Shown: positions 53,838-64,000, counted from the stretch's first letter. The stretch: 64,000 nt of DNA from Eretmocerus hayati (GCA_029851415.1 CM056741.1:90431282-90495281); one strand, 5' to 3'. Program-made: numbers and translations. Notes: a model not told the origin generated them from the sequence alone.

Positions 53838-55330
53838 ATGGATTCCATTTGAAAATGACACATGAAGAATAGTGATGACTCGGATCGGTTTCTCGTAGTT
53901 TTTATTCGATTCTGTAGTCCGAAATTCAAGGTTTTCATCCACTGGGAGGTCCCAAGAAAATTTCGGATTCGCTTGCGGAGATATTTCTGTTCCGCTTTTC
54001 GATTCCACCAGAGCATCAAAATCATGATCTTTTTCTACAAAGTTGAATACATCTCGAGTTTGGCTCAAGATACTGCAACGCGATTTACGCCATTCAAAAG
54101 ATCTCGAAAAAACCTATCAAAAAGGGACATCAAAATTTTTTTTCAGCCTTTTCAGGTTCTGATCAGGCAAAATCCGGAAAAATAAGACTAACCTGATTAT
54201 CTCAAGAAGCAACCTTTTTTCATTTTCGAAAAGTATGATTTCTCATGCAAAATTACACGATCTTGCGATGGAAGTAGTCCGAAGTTGTTTTTTTACGGTT
54301 TTATGCGTGTTTTGATCAATTTTCCGATTTTTCATCCTCCGACCAATCAGAGAACACAGTTTCCTGCGCATGCGCGTGGTTAACTGAATTTCAAAGTAGT
54401 TCTAATCGAAAGCTGAGGAAATTTCCTTTAAAATGATCCCTTGCAGAAGTCAATTACATGTTCCCAGTCAGTAACTACCGCACCTTGATTGGAAAAGAAG
54501 GATGGCCAGAGCAAGATGACCTATCTATCGTGAACCAGAGCTTTAATATCTTCTCTTGCATCCATACTGCCAGTGTTAATAATCTTGATGTCTGAAGAAT
54601 CGTGTATCTTCGGTCCCAGTCGATCAAACGGAATTCCGCACCAGGTCATCTCCGGTAAACTGCGCGCTTGCACAGAAATGTCTGTTTTCTGATCGGTCGG
54701 AGAATGGAATATTGAAAAATTGACCGAAAACCGCATGAACCGTGAGAAACAGCTTCGAACATGTTTCATCGCAGAGATTGTGCAATTTTTCATGAGAGAT
54801 TATATTTCTGAAAGATCGATTAAATTGCTTTTTGAGATGATCAGGTTAGCTTGTTTTTTCGGATTTTGTTTGATCAGGGCATGAAAGGGCTGAAAAAAAT
54901 TTCCAAGGTCAATTTTGATAGGGCTTTTCAAGATCGTTTGAATGGCACGTTGCATCATCTTAAGCCAAACTCGAGATATATTCAGTTTAGAGGAAAAGAT
55001 CATGATTTTGATGCTCTGGTGGAATCGAAAAGCGAAACAGAAATAGCTCCGCAGGTGACTCTGGAAATTTTTTGGGACCTCCCAGTATATAGGAACTTGA
55101 TATTTCGGACTACGGAATCGAATCAAAACTACGAGGAACCGATCCGAGACATCACTATTTCTCATGTGTCGTTTTAGAAAGGAATCCATCATATATAAGC
55201 CCAATCACTTCCAAAAAAATATTCCAAAGCATATTTCGATAGGTTCTTGTTTCTGCTCTCGAATGCGTCCAATCGCGTGTTGATATGTGCGAATCTCAGA
55301 ATCCGGGGAATTTCCGACTCTAAAATTGAG
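53838..55330. mobile_element. Right part of the older foldback that received element 2
   Basis: 53,838-54,185 and 54,838-55,180 are inverted copies (AAAATGACACATGAAGAATAG versus its counterpart, GGTTTCTCGTAGTTTTTATT and so on). The outer continuation of the right arm (55,185-55,300) pairs with 34,320-34,405, beyond the other end of element 2. The centre holds CCTGCGCATGCGCG (54,364) and the core CGAAAGCTGAGGAAATTTCC (54,408). Non-coding. Confidence 0.75.
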
Positions 55331-55562
55331 GAAACTTGAAGAGGGCTGCACACTGCTTGTATTATCTCTCTCTCATGTTTTTGTATCCAAATATTAACGG
55401 AATACTCGTATGATTCACTCTGAAGATCTGCACTTCGTATTCTGGACGAAAAAATGGAGTCTCAATGTATAAGTATAGGCAAAGTGCTTCTCAAGCGCTC
55501 AAAATTTGGATCTTTACTTCCGATTTAGTGATACCTGGAGTGTAGAAAAATGCTGAGCAATA
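55331..55562. other. Unassigned flank of the intact BEL/Pao element
   Basis: Short non-coding stretch between the foldback and the TAGTT duplication (55,563-55,567). Nothing recognised. Confidence 0.5.
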
Positions 55563-55567
55563 TAGTT

Positions 55568-56098
55568 TGTTCGCGTAAATATGAGCATTCGAGAACTTTC
55601 GAGCAGCTCGGCGCCTAAGCCTCGGTCATTCACTTATTACCCCTTCGTTCTCCTCGAAATCGGATGATCTATTTGCTATGTGTCAATTGGTCGGTTCAAA
55701 TGAACCGTTTGTATGAGGTGACCGAGGTCCTGGGCGACGAGCTGCTCGAATCGCTCGGGCTGCGCCAGTTAGCCTTCGCTAGCGGAGCTGCACGTTGTAA
55801 GCAGCTTCCGCGTCTCCGCATAATATCTTTGCGCCGGTGCGCGCCCCGCGACTCACTCAATCCTTTACTCACTTCCCATTTTTTACTTAATTATAAGTGC
55901 CGTACGCGATCTCCGGGTCTCTTTTCTGTGCCATATATGTGACACATTTATTGCAGAATATACTGCTAAGTGTTTTTTAAGTGAAAATAGTGACTTGTTA
56001 TTTTAAAACACCTCGCACGCTTCCACATCCTCAAAAATCACGACAAAAACTTGTAGAATGGGCTCTGAGGTTCCCGCTTTGATCACCTCACCCCAACA
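55568..56098 (+). repeat. 5' LTR of the intact BEL/Pao element
   Basis: 531 bp, TG..CA. It contains AATTATAAG (about 55,889) as a possible TATA element and a heat-shock-type TTCGAGAACTTTC near the 5' end. It is GC-rich in the middle. Confidence 0.9.
55588..55600 (+). promoter_or_regulatory. Candidate heat-shock element in the LTR
   Basis: TTCGAGAACTTTC is three alternating units TTC-nn-GAA-nn-TTC, the HSF-binding pattern. It is repeated in the 3' LTR at 63,246-63,258. It lies only 20 bp from the LTR start, where U3 enhancers sit. A short motif can occur by chance. Confidence 0.45.
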
Positions 56099-57151
56099 TT
56101 TTTGGTAGCAGAGCGTTTTAGCTCAAACCGATCTTTTTTGTGTCGTGATCTGGAAAATCGTGCCGGAGAGAGTGCAAATTTGTGCGCGCGCGGGAAAGTG
56201 AGAGAGTCGCGGGGCGGAAAAGTGTCGTGAAGTGCTGTGTCCGGTGTGGCTTTTTGCCCACCAAAAAATTGCTCATCATCATCATCTCGGCTTCGTGGAC
56301 ACCAGCACCGGAGCCTCGCGCACGAGGCATCCCCGGCACCGGCGCAGCGGACGACGCAGCGGATCGGCTCGCCAGGAGGCGAGTCACATCATCGCGAGGG
56401 AAGGAAGCAGCAGCTCAACGACACTTGGGCCGTTACGAGCAGCTGACCGGGTTCATCGCGCCTTTTCATCTGCGCCCCGGATCAGCACGTGCTGCAGCCT
56501 CGACGCCCCGTCACCACGACGTCGAGCACCTTCGCCTCGCAAACGAAGCCAGCAGGGGGCAGAGGAGGGAAATAGCCGTGGCAGACCTGTCACGGTTGGT
56601 AAGTTGTATCGTTCCAGTACACACTTACTCATATATACATCACATATCAGGTGATCTTGAAGAGGCGCGAGTCGCGCAATCTTGCTAGTGCCCCCTCCTC
56701 CCCCACCTGCCCGGCCCATCTCGAGCGGTCAGCTGTGCTGCAGCACGGCTCTGCACATAACCCTCGCGTCGTTGTAACATCGTGCGTTCGGCGTTGCAAC
56801 TCATTGCCGCGCCGCGCTTCCTCTCCTCGTCGCGCGTCTCGCCTACAAGCCTGACTTCGTATAGTCAGACTTGTCAGCTGTTTATGCTCGCGTAAGCCAG
56901 CATATTCGTCATCCTTGCAGCTTTTTTTCGCGAGGCGCGCGGATCTTGTGGCTTGCTACACCTGTGCGGACGTGACGCACCGGTGGCTAGCTCTTTAGTG
57001 TTCGTGTTGTCCTCGTAGTTTATCGTTTTTTTTTAGCTTGAAACTCGATCCCAAAATTTTTTTTTACCTTAGTTTTAGCTAGCCAGGAATTTTTTCGTGA
57101 CTTGTTGTCGCATATTAGTATTTCGAATTTAGTTGTGGTTCGGTACTAGTC
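56099..57151 (+). other. 5' leader of the intact BEL/Pao element, with primer-binding site
   Basis: TGGTAGCAGAGCG at 56,103 is the probable primer-binding site, after TTTT. The rest is GC-rich and holds chance open frames (the largest 56,182-56,688) without known motifs. A strong donor-like GGTAAGT at about 56,597 and several T-rich stretches ending in AG between 57,028 and 57,080 could define an intron, but nothing shows that it is used. Confidence 0.7.
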
Positions 57152-60100
57152 ATGGCACCGCCAACAGCAACTGAAATCAAAGCAAAACTTGAGCGTTTAT
57201 TACGAATTCGAGGCTACATTTTTAATTTTGTTGAAAACGCCAAAAAGTCGGCAAATGAAGAAACGCGTTCGCAACCAGCGTACGTAACAAAAAAGCTCTC
57301 TGATTTAAATGATTATTGGGTCGAGTTTCAAAATCGTCATGAGTTCGCGTACGCACACAAACAACTGATTCCCGATCATGAATATTTTTTGGAGGATTGC
57401 TTTTTGGACGTTGAGGATGCCGTTGCTCGGCATCATGCCACGCTGCAATCGTGGATGCCTGCACCTCCTGCACAAGAAAATCAAAGCGTCGCGGGTCAAC
57501 CGGGTAATTCCTCATTCACAGAAGCGATTTCGATTGCTCAAATACAAGCGCAGCAAGCGTATCAATTCGAACGGTTTTTGAAATCTGCGTCAGAATTACA
57601 AGCCGTTCCTTCTATACCACTGCCCACATTCTCTGGCAAACAGGAAGACTGGGACTCGTTTAAAGCTCGTTTTGAGGCCGCGGTCTTGAAAAAATCATAC
57701 TCGGACGCTTTAAAACTACAATATCTTCTCGGTGCAGTGCAGGGGGTCGCAGCAGACACATTGCGAGGCACGAAACCTGAGGGTACTAATTTTCAACCTG
57801 CGTGGGATAAACTATGTCGGCGGTACGATAATCCTCGTCGGAGGATGACAGGTCACATGCTCGCGTTGCAATCTCTCAGACCAATGACTGAGAAATCTTC
57901 GTCACAGTTAAATGAGCTTCTGAATAAAGCGGAAGAAGCAGTTCAAGGTTTTCGCGACTTAAAGCTCCCTGTTGAGTCTTGGGACTGTGTTCTCGTCCAT
58001 GCAATTGTCTCAAAATTAGATCCTGGTACTCGTGAAGCCTGGGAGTTGAATCAAATGTCGGTCCCCGGATTCTCAACCTATGCGGACCTTTTGAGATTTA
58101 TCGAAAATCGTATAAACGCGCTCGATTCAGCAGCAGCTTATGAAGTTCTAAACTCGTTGTCAAGCCAAAATGCGAATGCACAAAAACCTCGTTCGTCGTC
58201 GCAATCCTCCTCACAACCAAAGAATTCCTTGTCAGTCAACGTTGCAAATTTGAATCAAAGCAAAAACAATAGATCATCCTCGAAATCTAGTGAAACTTGT
58301 CCTTGTAACGAAAAGCACCCGCTTTATTCTTGCAAAACTTTTGAATCCTGGACACCGCAAAAACGCTTTGAATATGCAAAACAACGTCGTTTGTGCATAA
58401 ATTGTTTGAGGCCAGGTCATTTCTTGAAAGACTGCAATTCGAAATATCGTTGTTCGGTCTGCAAAGGCGCGCATCACTCAAAATTGCACACAGGAGCATA
58501 TACAAAAAACTCGGAAAAACCTGCGGAAACAGGCGGTCAATCCAAACCACCGGATAAGTCTGCACCCGTCTTAGCAAACACGGTACTTCTAGGAAAATCG
58601 TGTCTTTTGGCGACAGCCAGAGTCACCTTGCAATCATCTTCAGGAGAATTAATAGAGGTCCGCGCGCTTATTGATCCAGGTGCAGAACGATCGTTTGTTG
58701 CCGATCGCGCCGTCAAAGCTTTAGGTTTACCGCTTCACAAAATTACACAAGATGTTAGTTTTCTCGGAGGCGAATCAGGGCTCACTGTGCGAGCAGAAGC
58801 TTCACTTATTTTGAAATCAAAATTACGTGCAAGTTTCGAATTGCGATTTTCAGCTCTCGTTCTGTCTGAACTTACTAGGGTTTTGCCAGCTGAGCAGGTT
58901 GACGTAAGTCATTGCTCATACATCAAAAACTTGACACTCGCTGACCCCGAATTCGCTTCGCCTCAGAAAGTTGATTGTGTTCTTGCAGCCGATGTATATT
59001 CGCAAATTCTCTTGCCAGGTATTCGAAAATCTCTAAATGATTCGATTGTTGCTCAGCAAACGGTATTTGGGTGGATTTTTACGGGTAACACACCCACTTC
59101 AAACTCGAATAGTAGCGTTTCTTGTTTTCACGTTTCAGTGAACGACCCGTTGTCAAAAGATCTTCAAAAATTCTGGGAAATTGAGGAAATTCCAAACTCA
59201 TCGCGTCGACTATCCCCAGATGACGAATACTGTGAGGAATATTTTAAATCAACAGTAGCGTTTGACTCTGATGGTAGAATTGTAGTCAGGTTGCCACTAT
59301 CACAAACTGAAATACCTCTCTTTCATGATTCGAGGGACATTGCTGTTGCGTGCTTGCTGCGCTCCGAGAGGACCCGTCAACGCAATCAGCAGTTGGAGAC
59401 AGCATACACCAACTTCATGAAAGAATATGAGGAGCTTGGCCACATGGAGCGAGCAGCTGATACACCAACGTCAGGGCCAGTCGTCTACCTACCACATCAC
59501 GCAGTTTTTCGACGTGGGAGCGACAAAATACGGGTAGTCTTCAACGCTTCTCAACGGACTGGTAACGGAAAAAGTATCAATGATTATTTACTACCCGGCC
59601 CAAAATTACAAATTGATATTGCCCTCATAATCACTCGATGGAGATTTTTCAAATATGCATTTTCCACTGATATAGTAAAAATGTTTCGACAAATTCGAGT
59701 ACACCCAGATGACTGCAATTTACAACGCATCTTGTGGAGAGATTCGAACTCTCAAAAAATTGTCGAATACATTATGACAACGGTGACTTACGGAACAGCT
59801 TGTGCGCCATATTTGGCGAATCGTGCACTGATTTTTCTAGCGGAACAATTCGGAGTAGAATTCCCACTCGCGGCTAGCATCTTGTTGTTGTTGCGTTATG
59901 TTGATGACATGTATGGTGGTGGGGATACCCTTGAACAGGCTCTAGATGCTCGCAATCAATTGATTGCTATTTTGCAAAGAGCAAAAATTCCTCTCGATAA
60001 GTGGGCAGCGAATGAACCCAAGCTACTACAGGGGGTGGAGTCCAAGTCAGAGATCGAGCTCGACGTTGGGAAAGATGAAGTCGTTTCAACTCTCGGAGTT

Positions 60101-62500
60101 AAGTGGTCGACAAATTCGGACGAATTTTTTTTCAGGGTCGAGATGCCGGCGAAAGCTGTGGCTGTTACAAAGAGGACCATATTGTCTGAAATTTCCAAGT
60201 TGTTCGATCCGTTAGGTTGGCTAGCTCCGTTTCTCGTCCAAGGAAAAATTTTATTACAGGAACTGTGGCTTCAAAAATTGGATTGGGACTCACCCATCGA
60301 AGGAGACTTGCTAATTAAGTGGACCGAGCTGCGAGAGCAGATGCCGGAGTTGTCGTCAATTCGTGTCTCTAGGTGGTTGGATATTTCGAGTTCTACGGGT
60401 TGGGAATTGCATGGATTCGCGGATGCATCGATGTCGGCTTATTCAGCTGCGATTTATTTGGTAGTTCCTGGAAGATCATCATTCTTGTTGATGTCGAAGA
60501 ATAGAGTAGCTCCGATAAAAACTCAGTCTTTACCACGTCTTGAGCTGTGTGCAGCACTATTACTTGTACAATTGATAAAAAACATAGAGCCTCAACTTCA
60601 GCATCGTGCATCAGCAATTTTTTGTTGGTCGGATTCAAAAGTAGCACTTGACTGGATAGCCGGACTACCATCGCGCTGGGAAACATTTGTCGCAAATCGA
60701 GTCAGTAAAATTCAACAATCCTTGCCTTCAGCAAAATGGAATCATGTTCCAACTGATGAAAATCCCGCAGACCTCGCAACCCGGGGGAAAACTGTACAGG
60801 AATTGAAAAATTCTGAGTTGTGGTGGTACGGGCCGCATTGGGTTACTAAAGATTCTTCTCAATGGCCGTCGCGATCTAGCCCCGAGTCGCAAGATAATTT
60901 GGAGGTCTGCGTGAACGTAGCTGTTTGTAAAGACAACAACATGAACCCTGACGTATTAGAGCCACTCGAAAAATGGTCGTCATTTTCCAAACACATTCGA
61001 ATTGTTGCATTCATCTATCGGTGGAAATTCAATGCTGCTCGAAAGAAACATGATCGGAATACTTCATTTCTCACACGCGATGAACGTCGTGCTGCAAAAT
61101 TCGCAATCTTCAAAGCCGTACAGAGACGTTACTATGCAGATGAAATTGACGCTCTCGAGAGCAAACGTCCGTTACCGATCAAAAGCGAGCTACGTCGTCT
61201 CGCGCCGTTTTTGTGTCCTCAAGGACTACTCAGAGTAGGCGGTCGGTTGCAGAATGCTGATCTATCGTATGCAGAGAGACATCCTATCATCTTGTCAGCG
61301 CGTAGTAATTTCATTCGTCGGTTGGTGGAGGAATTGCATCGAGATACCTTGCATGGTGGGGTTCAGCTCATGATCAGTGAACTATTTCGTTGGGCGTGGA
61401 TTCCACGTATTGTCAGACTGGTTCAAGGTGTCTACAGGTTGTGTCTTCGTTGTGCGCGTTTCGGCGCTCGGCCGTTGCTTCAGCAGATGGCTCCGTTGCC
61501 AGCTGTTCGGGTCACGCCTCGCATGGCCTTTGAAGCAGTTGGGGTAGACTTCGCAGGACCGATTCACGTTTTGTTCTCGCGTGCTCGAGGTGCTAAATCG
61601 GTGAAAGGTTATTTCGCACTATTTGTTTGCATGTTCACGAAGGCGAATCACATTGAGGTTGTATCGGATCTCACTACACGTGCTTTTCTTGCTGCTGTTC
61701 GTCGTTTTGTGTCTAGAAGAGGTCGTGTTTCGGACATATATTGTGATAATGCCAAGAACTTCACCGGAGCAAGCCGCGAGCTCAAACAAATGTTCAGCGA
61801 AGCATCATCGTTCTCGAAAGAAGTAGCATCCTTGCTTGCTGAAGACGAAATCAAATGGCACTTTTCACCACCTAGAGCTCCACATTTTGGTGGACTGTGG
61901 GAAGCTGCGGTCAAGAGTTTCAAATATCATCTTAAACGGGTTGCGGGTGATTCAATCTTGACCTTTGAAGAGTTCTCCACCTTAACATCTCAAATCGAAG
62001 CTTGCCTAAACTCACGCCCCATGTGCCCAATTAGCCTGAATGGTGATGATCTCGTTGCATTAACACCTGGTCATTTTGTCACTGGTAGAGCAATGTCGGC
62101 TATTCCTGAGCCGTTTGATGATCAGGACCTTACAAAGTCTCATATTTCTAGATGGCGCTTGATACAAAATATGAGGAACCATTTTTGGGCACGATGGAGG
62201 AAGGAAGTCATGAACCTATACCAACAACGAGGTAAATGGCACGACGCTCACGACCACCTGAGAGTAGGTGACCTTGTGCTCATGAAGGATGAGCTAACTC
62301 CACCAACGAAATGGCCGCTCGCTCGAGTCACCGCTCTCCACCCTGGGAAAGACGGCCTAGTCAGAGTGGTCGACCTCAAAACCGCAACATCCACCTACCG
62401 ACGAGCGCTTTGCAAGCTTGTCAAATTGCCACCGATTCAGCAAGATGATGAAGAACGTCCAGCCATGATGCAGCAAGAACAACGGGATGATGACAACTGA
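57152..62500 (+). CDS. BEL/Pao Gag-Pol polyprotein, 1782 aa
   Basis: A single frame from ATGGCACCG. Gag spans about 1-450, with the LPTFSGKQEDWDSFKARF region (about 153) and knuckles CINCLRPGHFLKDC and CSVCKGAHHSKLH (about 415-440). The aspartic protease has ALIDPGAERSF (Asp about 508; DPG instead of the common DSG). RT lies about 690-960 with FSTDIVKMFRQIRV, VTYGTACAPYLAN and LRYVDDMYGG (Asp pair about 919-920). RNase H has HGFADASMSAY (Asp about 1091), an ELCAALLLVQL segment and CWSDSKVALDW. Integrase has an HHCC finger (ELHRDTLHGG, CLRCAR) and GVDFAGP, YCDNAKNF, GGLWEAAV (about 1466, 1532, 1583). The length is typical and no motif is broken. It acts in cytoplasmic particles, and the cDNA is then integrated in the nucleus. 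Confidence 0.93.
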   Translation: MAPPTATEIKAKLERLLRIRGYIFNFVENAKKSANEETRSQPAYVTKKLSDLNDYWVEFQNRHEFAYAHKQLIPDHEYFLEDCFLDVEDAVARHHATLQSWMPAPPAQENQSVAGQPGNSSFTEAISIAQIQAQQAYQFERFLKSASELQAVPSIPLPTFSGKQEDWDSFKARFEAAVLKKSYSDALKLQYLLGAVQGVAADTLRGTKPEGTNFQPAWDKLCRRYDNPRRRMTGHMLALQSLRPMTEKSSSQLNELLNKAEEAVQGFRDLKLPVESWDCVLVHAIVSKLDPGTREAWELNQMSVPGFSTYADLLRFIENRINALDSAAAYEVLNSLSSQNANAQKPRSSSQSSSQPKNSLSVNVANLNQSKNNRSSSKSSETCPCNEKHPLYSCKTFESWTPQKRFEYAKQRRLCINCLRPGHFLKDCNSKYRCSVCKGAHHSKLHTGAYTKNSEKPAETGGQSKPPDKSAPVLANTVLLGKSCLLATARVTLQSSSGELIEVRALIDPGAERSFVADRAVKALGLPLHKITQDVSFLGGESGLTVRAEASLILKSKLRASFELRFSALVLSELTRVLPAEQVDVSHCSYIKNLTLADPEFASPQKVDCVLAADVYSQILLPGIRKSLNDSIVAQQTVFGWIFTGNTPTSNSNSSVSCFHVSVNDPLSKDLQKFWEIEEIPNSSRRLSPDDEYCEEYFKSTVAFDSDGRIVVRLPLSQTEIPLFHDSRDIAVACLLRSERTRQRNQQLETAYTNFMKEYEELGHMERAADTPTSGPVVYLPHHAVFRRGSDKIRVVFNASQRTGNGKSINDYLLPGPKLQIDIALIITRWRFFKYAFSTDIVKMFRQIRVHPDDCNLQRILWRDSNSQKIVEYIMTTVTYGTACAPYLANRALIFLAEQFGVEFPLAASILLLLRYVDDMYGGGDTLEQALDARNQLIAILQRAKIPLDKWAANEPKLLQGVESKSEIELDVGKDEVVSTLGVKWSTNSDEFFFRVEMPAKAVAVTKRTILSEISKLFDPLGWLAPFLVQGKILLQELWLQKLDWDSPIEGDLLIKWTELREQMPELSSIRVSRWLDISSSTGWELHGFADASMSAYSAAIYLVVPGRSSFLLMSKNRVAPIKTQSLPRLELCAALLLVQLIKNIEPQLQHRASAIFCWSDSKVALDWIAGLPSRWETFVANRVSKIQQSLPSAKWNHVPTDENPADLATRGKTVQELKNSELWWYGPHWVTKDSSQWPSRSSPESQDNLEVCVNVAVCKDNNMNPDVLEPLEKWSSFSKHIRIVAFIYRWKFNAARKKHDRNTSFLTRDERRAAKFAIFKAVQRRYYADEIDALESKRPLPIKSELRRLAPFLCPQGLLRVGGRLQNADLSYAERHPIILSARSNFIRRLVEELHRDTLHGGVQLMISELFRWAWIPRIVRLVQGVYRLCLRCARFGARPLLQQMAPLPAVRVTPRMAFEAVGVDFAGPIHVLFSRARGAKSVKGYFALFVCMFTKANHIEVVSDLTTRAFLAAVRRFVSRRGRVSDIYCDNAKNFTGASRELKQMFSEASSFSKEVASLLAEDEIKWHFSPPRAPHFGGLWEAAVKSFKYHLKRVAGDSILTFEEFSTLTSQIEACLNSRPMCPISLNGDDLVALTPGHFVTGRAMSAIPEPFDDQDLTKSHISRWRLIQNMRNHFWARWRKEVMNLYQQRGKWHDAHDHLRVGDLVLMKDELTPPTKWPLARVTALHPGKDGLVRVVDLKTATSTYRRALCKLVKLPPIQQDDEERPAMMQQEQRDDDN

Positions 62501-63212
62501 ATCTCGCGACACCCGACATCTACAGACACCTTTCCTCGCTCCGATTACACTGCGTTGATGGCACGTTTGCTAATTTTGCACTTGCATAGTTGTCTCAATG
62601 GATCGCATTTCCTGTAGAATCACGTATTATTCAGATCTTAGTGGTGGCCTGGCAACCCGAAAACCGGAAGATTAGTAGGGGAACCTGTGCCATCCTTCTT
62701 CGCGATATTTTTTTGGAAAACTTAGAGTCATTTCGGAATGCGATCTTTCATTATTGAATTTTTGTCTTTCCGTTTAACTGCGCTATGCGCATAATCAATT
62801 GTGACTACGTCACGAATTTACCGATTGGGCGTAGCACCAATTTTGAATTTTGAACTCAAGGCGTGCCGAGCAATTTGTGCATTTCTGAGTTTTTTTTTGA
62901 TTTGAGCTTGTTCACAATGCCAATTCAAAGATCTAAGTTGATTTGTCCTTTAAGGAATTCCAAAATGACCCTTCAATATATTTTTTGATTGTGAATCAGA
63001 TTTATTTTCAAACTTTTAACTTGGTTGTATTTTTATTGTACAATTTTTCTATTTCTTGATGAATTTCAAATCAGTTGATTTTTTTCATATGTTCGATTTT
63101 TGACATTCGATGAGTTACTCGACTGCTCATATTTCTCAGTCGTACCCCCCCCCCAATTTGAAATTCGAAACTCATGTGAAGTACTGTCTAGTCTTGCTTG
63201 ACTAAGTCAAGC
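62501..63212 (+). other. 3' non-coding region of the intact BEL/Pao element
   Basis: About 0.7 kb without a gene, including a C-run at about 63,146. It leads into the polypurine tract. Confidence 0.7.
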
Positions 63213-63225
63213 AAAGGGGGCGGAA
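63213..63225 (+). promoter_or_regulatory. Polypurine tract of the intact BEL/Pao element
   Basis: AAAGGGGGCGGAA directly abuts the 3' LTR. It primes plus-strand DNA synthesis in LTR elements. One C interrupts it. Confidence 0.8.
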
Positions 63226-63756
63226 TGTTCGCGTAAATATGAGCATTCGAGAACTTTCGAGCAGCTCGGCGCCTAAGCCTCGGTCATTCACTTATTACCC
63301 CTTCGTTCTCCTCGAAATCGGATGATCTATTTGCTATGTGTCAATTGGTCGGTTCAAATGAACCGTTTGTATGAGGTGACCGAGGTCCTGGGCGACGAGC
63401 TGCTCGAATCGCTCGGGCTGCGCCAGTTAGCCTTCGCTAGCGGAGCTGCACGTTGTAAGCAGCTTCCGCGTCTCCGCATAATATTTTTGCGCCGGTGCGC
63501 GCCCCGCGACTCACTCAATCCTTTACTCACTTCCCATTTTTTACTTAATTATAAGTGCCGTACGCGATCTCCGGGTCTCTTTTCTGTGCCATATATGTGA
63601 CACATTTATTGCAGAATATACTGCTAAGTGTTTTTTAAGTGAAAATAGTGACTTGTTATTTTAAAACACCTCGCACGCTTCCACATCCTCAAAAATCACG
63701 ACAAAAACTTGTAGAATGGGCTCTGAGGTTCCCGCTTTGATCACCTCACCCCAACA
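63226..63756 (+). repeat. 3' LTR of the intact BEL/Pao element
   Basis: 531 bp, identical to the 5' LTR apart from T at 63,485, and followed by the TAGTT duplication at 63,757-63,761. Confidence 0.9.
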
Positions 63757-63761
63757 TAGTT

Positions 63762-64000
63762 CTAGTACTCTAGAGTCTTTCCAAGTTATCCCAGTAGCAT
63801 CAGGTTTGGAAACTTTACCTGAAAAAGACTGTATTTCCGTGGTAATCGATTTTCATAACTCTCGCGTTGCTCGCAGGTTCATTTTAGGATCAGCGCGACT
63901 CTCAGGTATATGTATTGGATTGTGAAAAATGGATTCCGCGTTGTTCCATATCCTTCAAAGCTAGTACGTTCGTGTGCCAGACGAAAACCGCTTTTTCTTA
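63762..64000. other. Unassigned right flank
   Basis: It continues the pre-insertion locus after 55,567. A 69-codon open frame (63,716-63,925) begins inside the LTR and has no known motif, so I do not call it a gene. Confidence 0.5.

Larger units (their letters stand above)
55568..63756 (+). mobile_element. Intact BEL/Pao LTR retrotransposon, 8,189 bp
   Basis: Two 531-bp LTRs (55,568-56,098 and 63,226-63,756) start TGTTCGCG and end CCCCAACA; the only difference I see is C at 55,827 versus T at 63,485. TAGTT flanks both sides (55,563-55,567, 63,757-63,761), a normal 5-bp BEL duplication. The primer-binding site, polypurine tract and an uninterrupted 1782-codon Gag-Pol are present. Everything needed for retrotransposition appears in place, so it is probably a recent insertion and a candidate active copy. 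Confidence 0.92.

Noticed and set aside
55690..55715. GGTTCAAAT in the BEL LTR as a tRNA B box
   Set aside because: No A box or cloverleaf around it; an isolated match.
56182..56688. 168-codon open frame in the BEL leader
   Set aside because: GC-rich chance frame with no known motif, overlapped by frames on both strands; it is leader sequence.

Overview
The window looks like arthropod, most likely insect, nuclear DNA and consists almost entirely of transposable elements. I see no host gene, tRNA, rRNA or CRISPR array. The clues are env-bearing Ty3/gypsy retroelements of the insect errantivirus type, BEL/Pao retrotransposons, DNA transposons and many long foldback elements. The host order cannot be fixed from sequence alone.

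Layout. (1) 1-12,172, minus strand: a decayed env-bearing Ty3/gypsy element (gag 9.2-11.1 kb, protease 8.4-9.1 kb, RT/RNase H 7.0-8.4 kb, an OTU-like protease at 5.3-5.7 kb, integrase 3.5-5.2 kb, env 0.46-3.4 kb). Its 5' LTR is 11,862-12,172, and a 1.0-kb foldback interrupts env. (2) 12.2-18.1 kb: unassigned DNA with two foldbacks (14,001-15,466 and 16,496-17,579). (3) 18.15-32.3 kb, plus strand: a decayed BEL/Pao element cut by at least four nested insertions with visible target duplications. The largest is a 5.4-kb foldback, 18,490-23,909. Its ends read like a recombination signal (heptamer, 23-bp spacer, A-rich nonamer), its target duplication is CGGCG, and its arms are ~178-bp satellite monomers in a three-monomer higher-order repeat; I read it as a non-autonomous Transib-type element. 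(4) 35,166-53,837, minus strand: one 18.7-kb env-bearing Ty3/gypsy element. Its 290-bp LTRs differ at one base and it is flanked by ATGG. It carries long gag, pol, integrase and env frames, and a 3.8-kb DNA transposon with a 692-residue transposase frame lies in its 3' part. It sits inside an older foldback whose halves are 34.3-35.2 kb and 53.8-55.3 kb. (5) 55,568-63,756, plus strand: an apparently intact 8.2-kb BEL/Pao element (531-bp LTRs with one mismatch, TAGTT duplication, 1782-residue polyprotein).

How the parts relate. Both env-bearing elements carry an OTU-like cysteine protease between RNase H and integrase. Nesting gives a relative order: the BEL relic at 18-32 kb predates the foldbacks within it, and the single-mismatch LTR pairs mark the 35-54 kb and 55-64 kb elements as recent. 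The foldbacks share recurring pieces, chiefly a GCGCATGCGC palindrome near a conserved ~45-bp core, which suggests one large foldback family.
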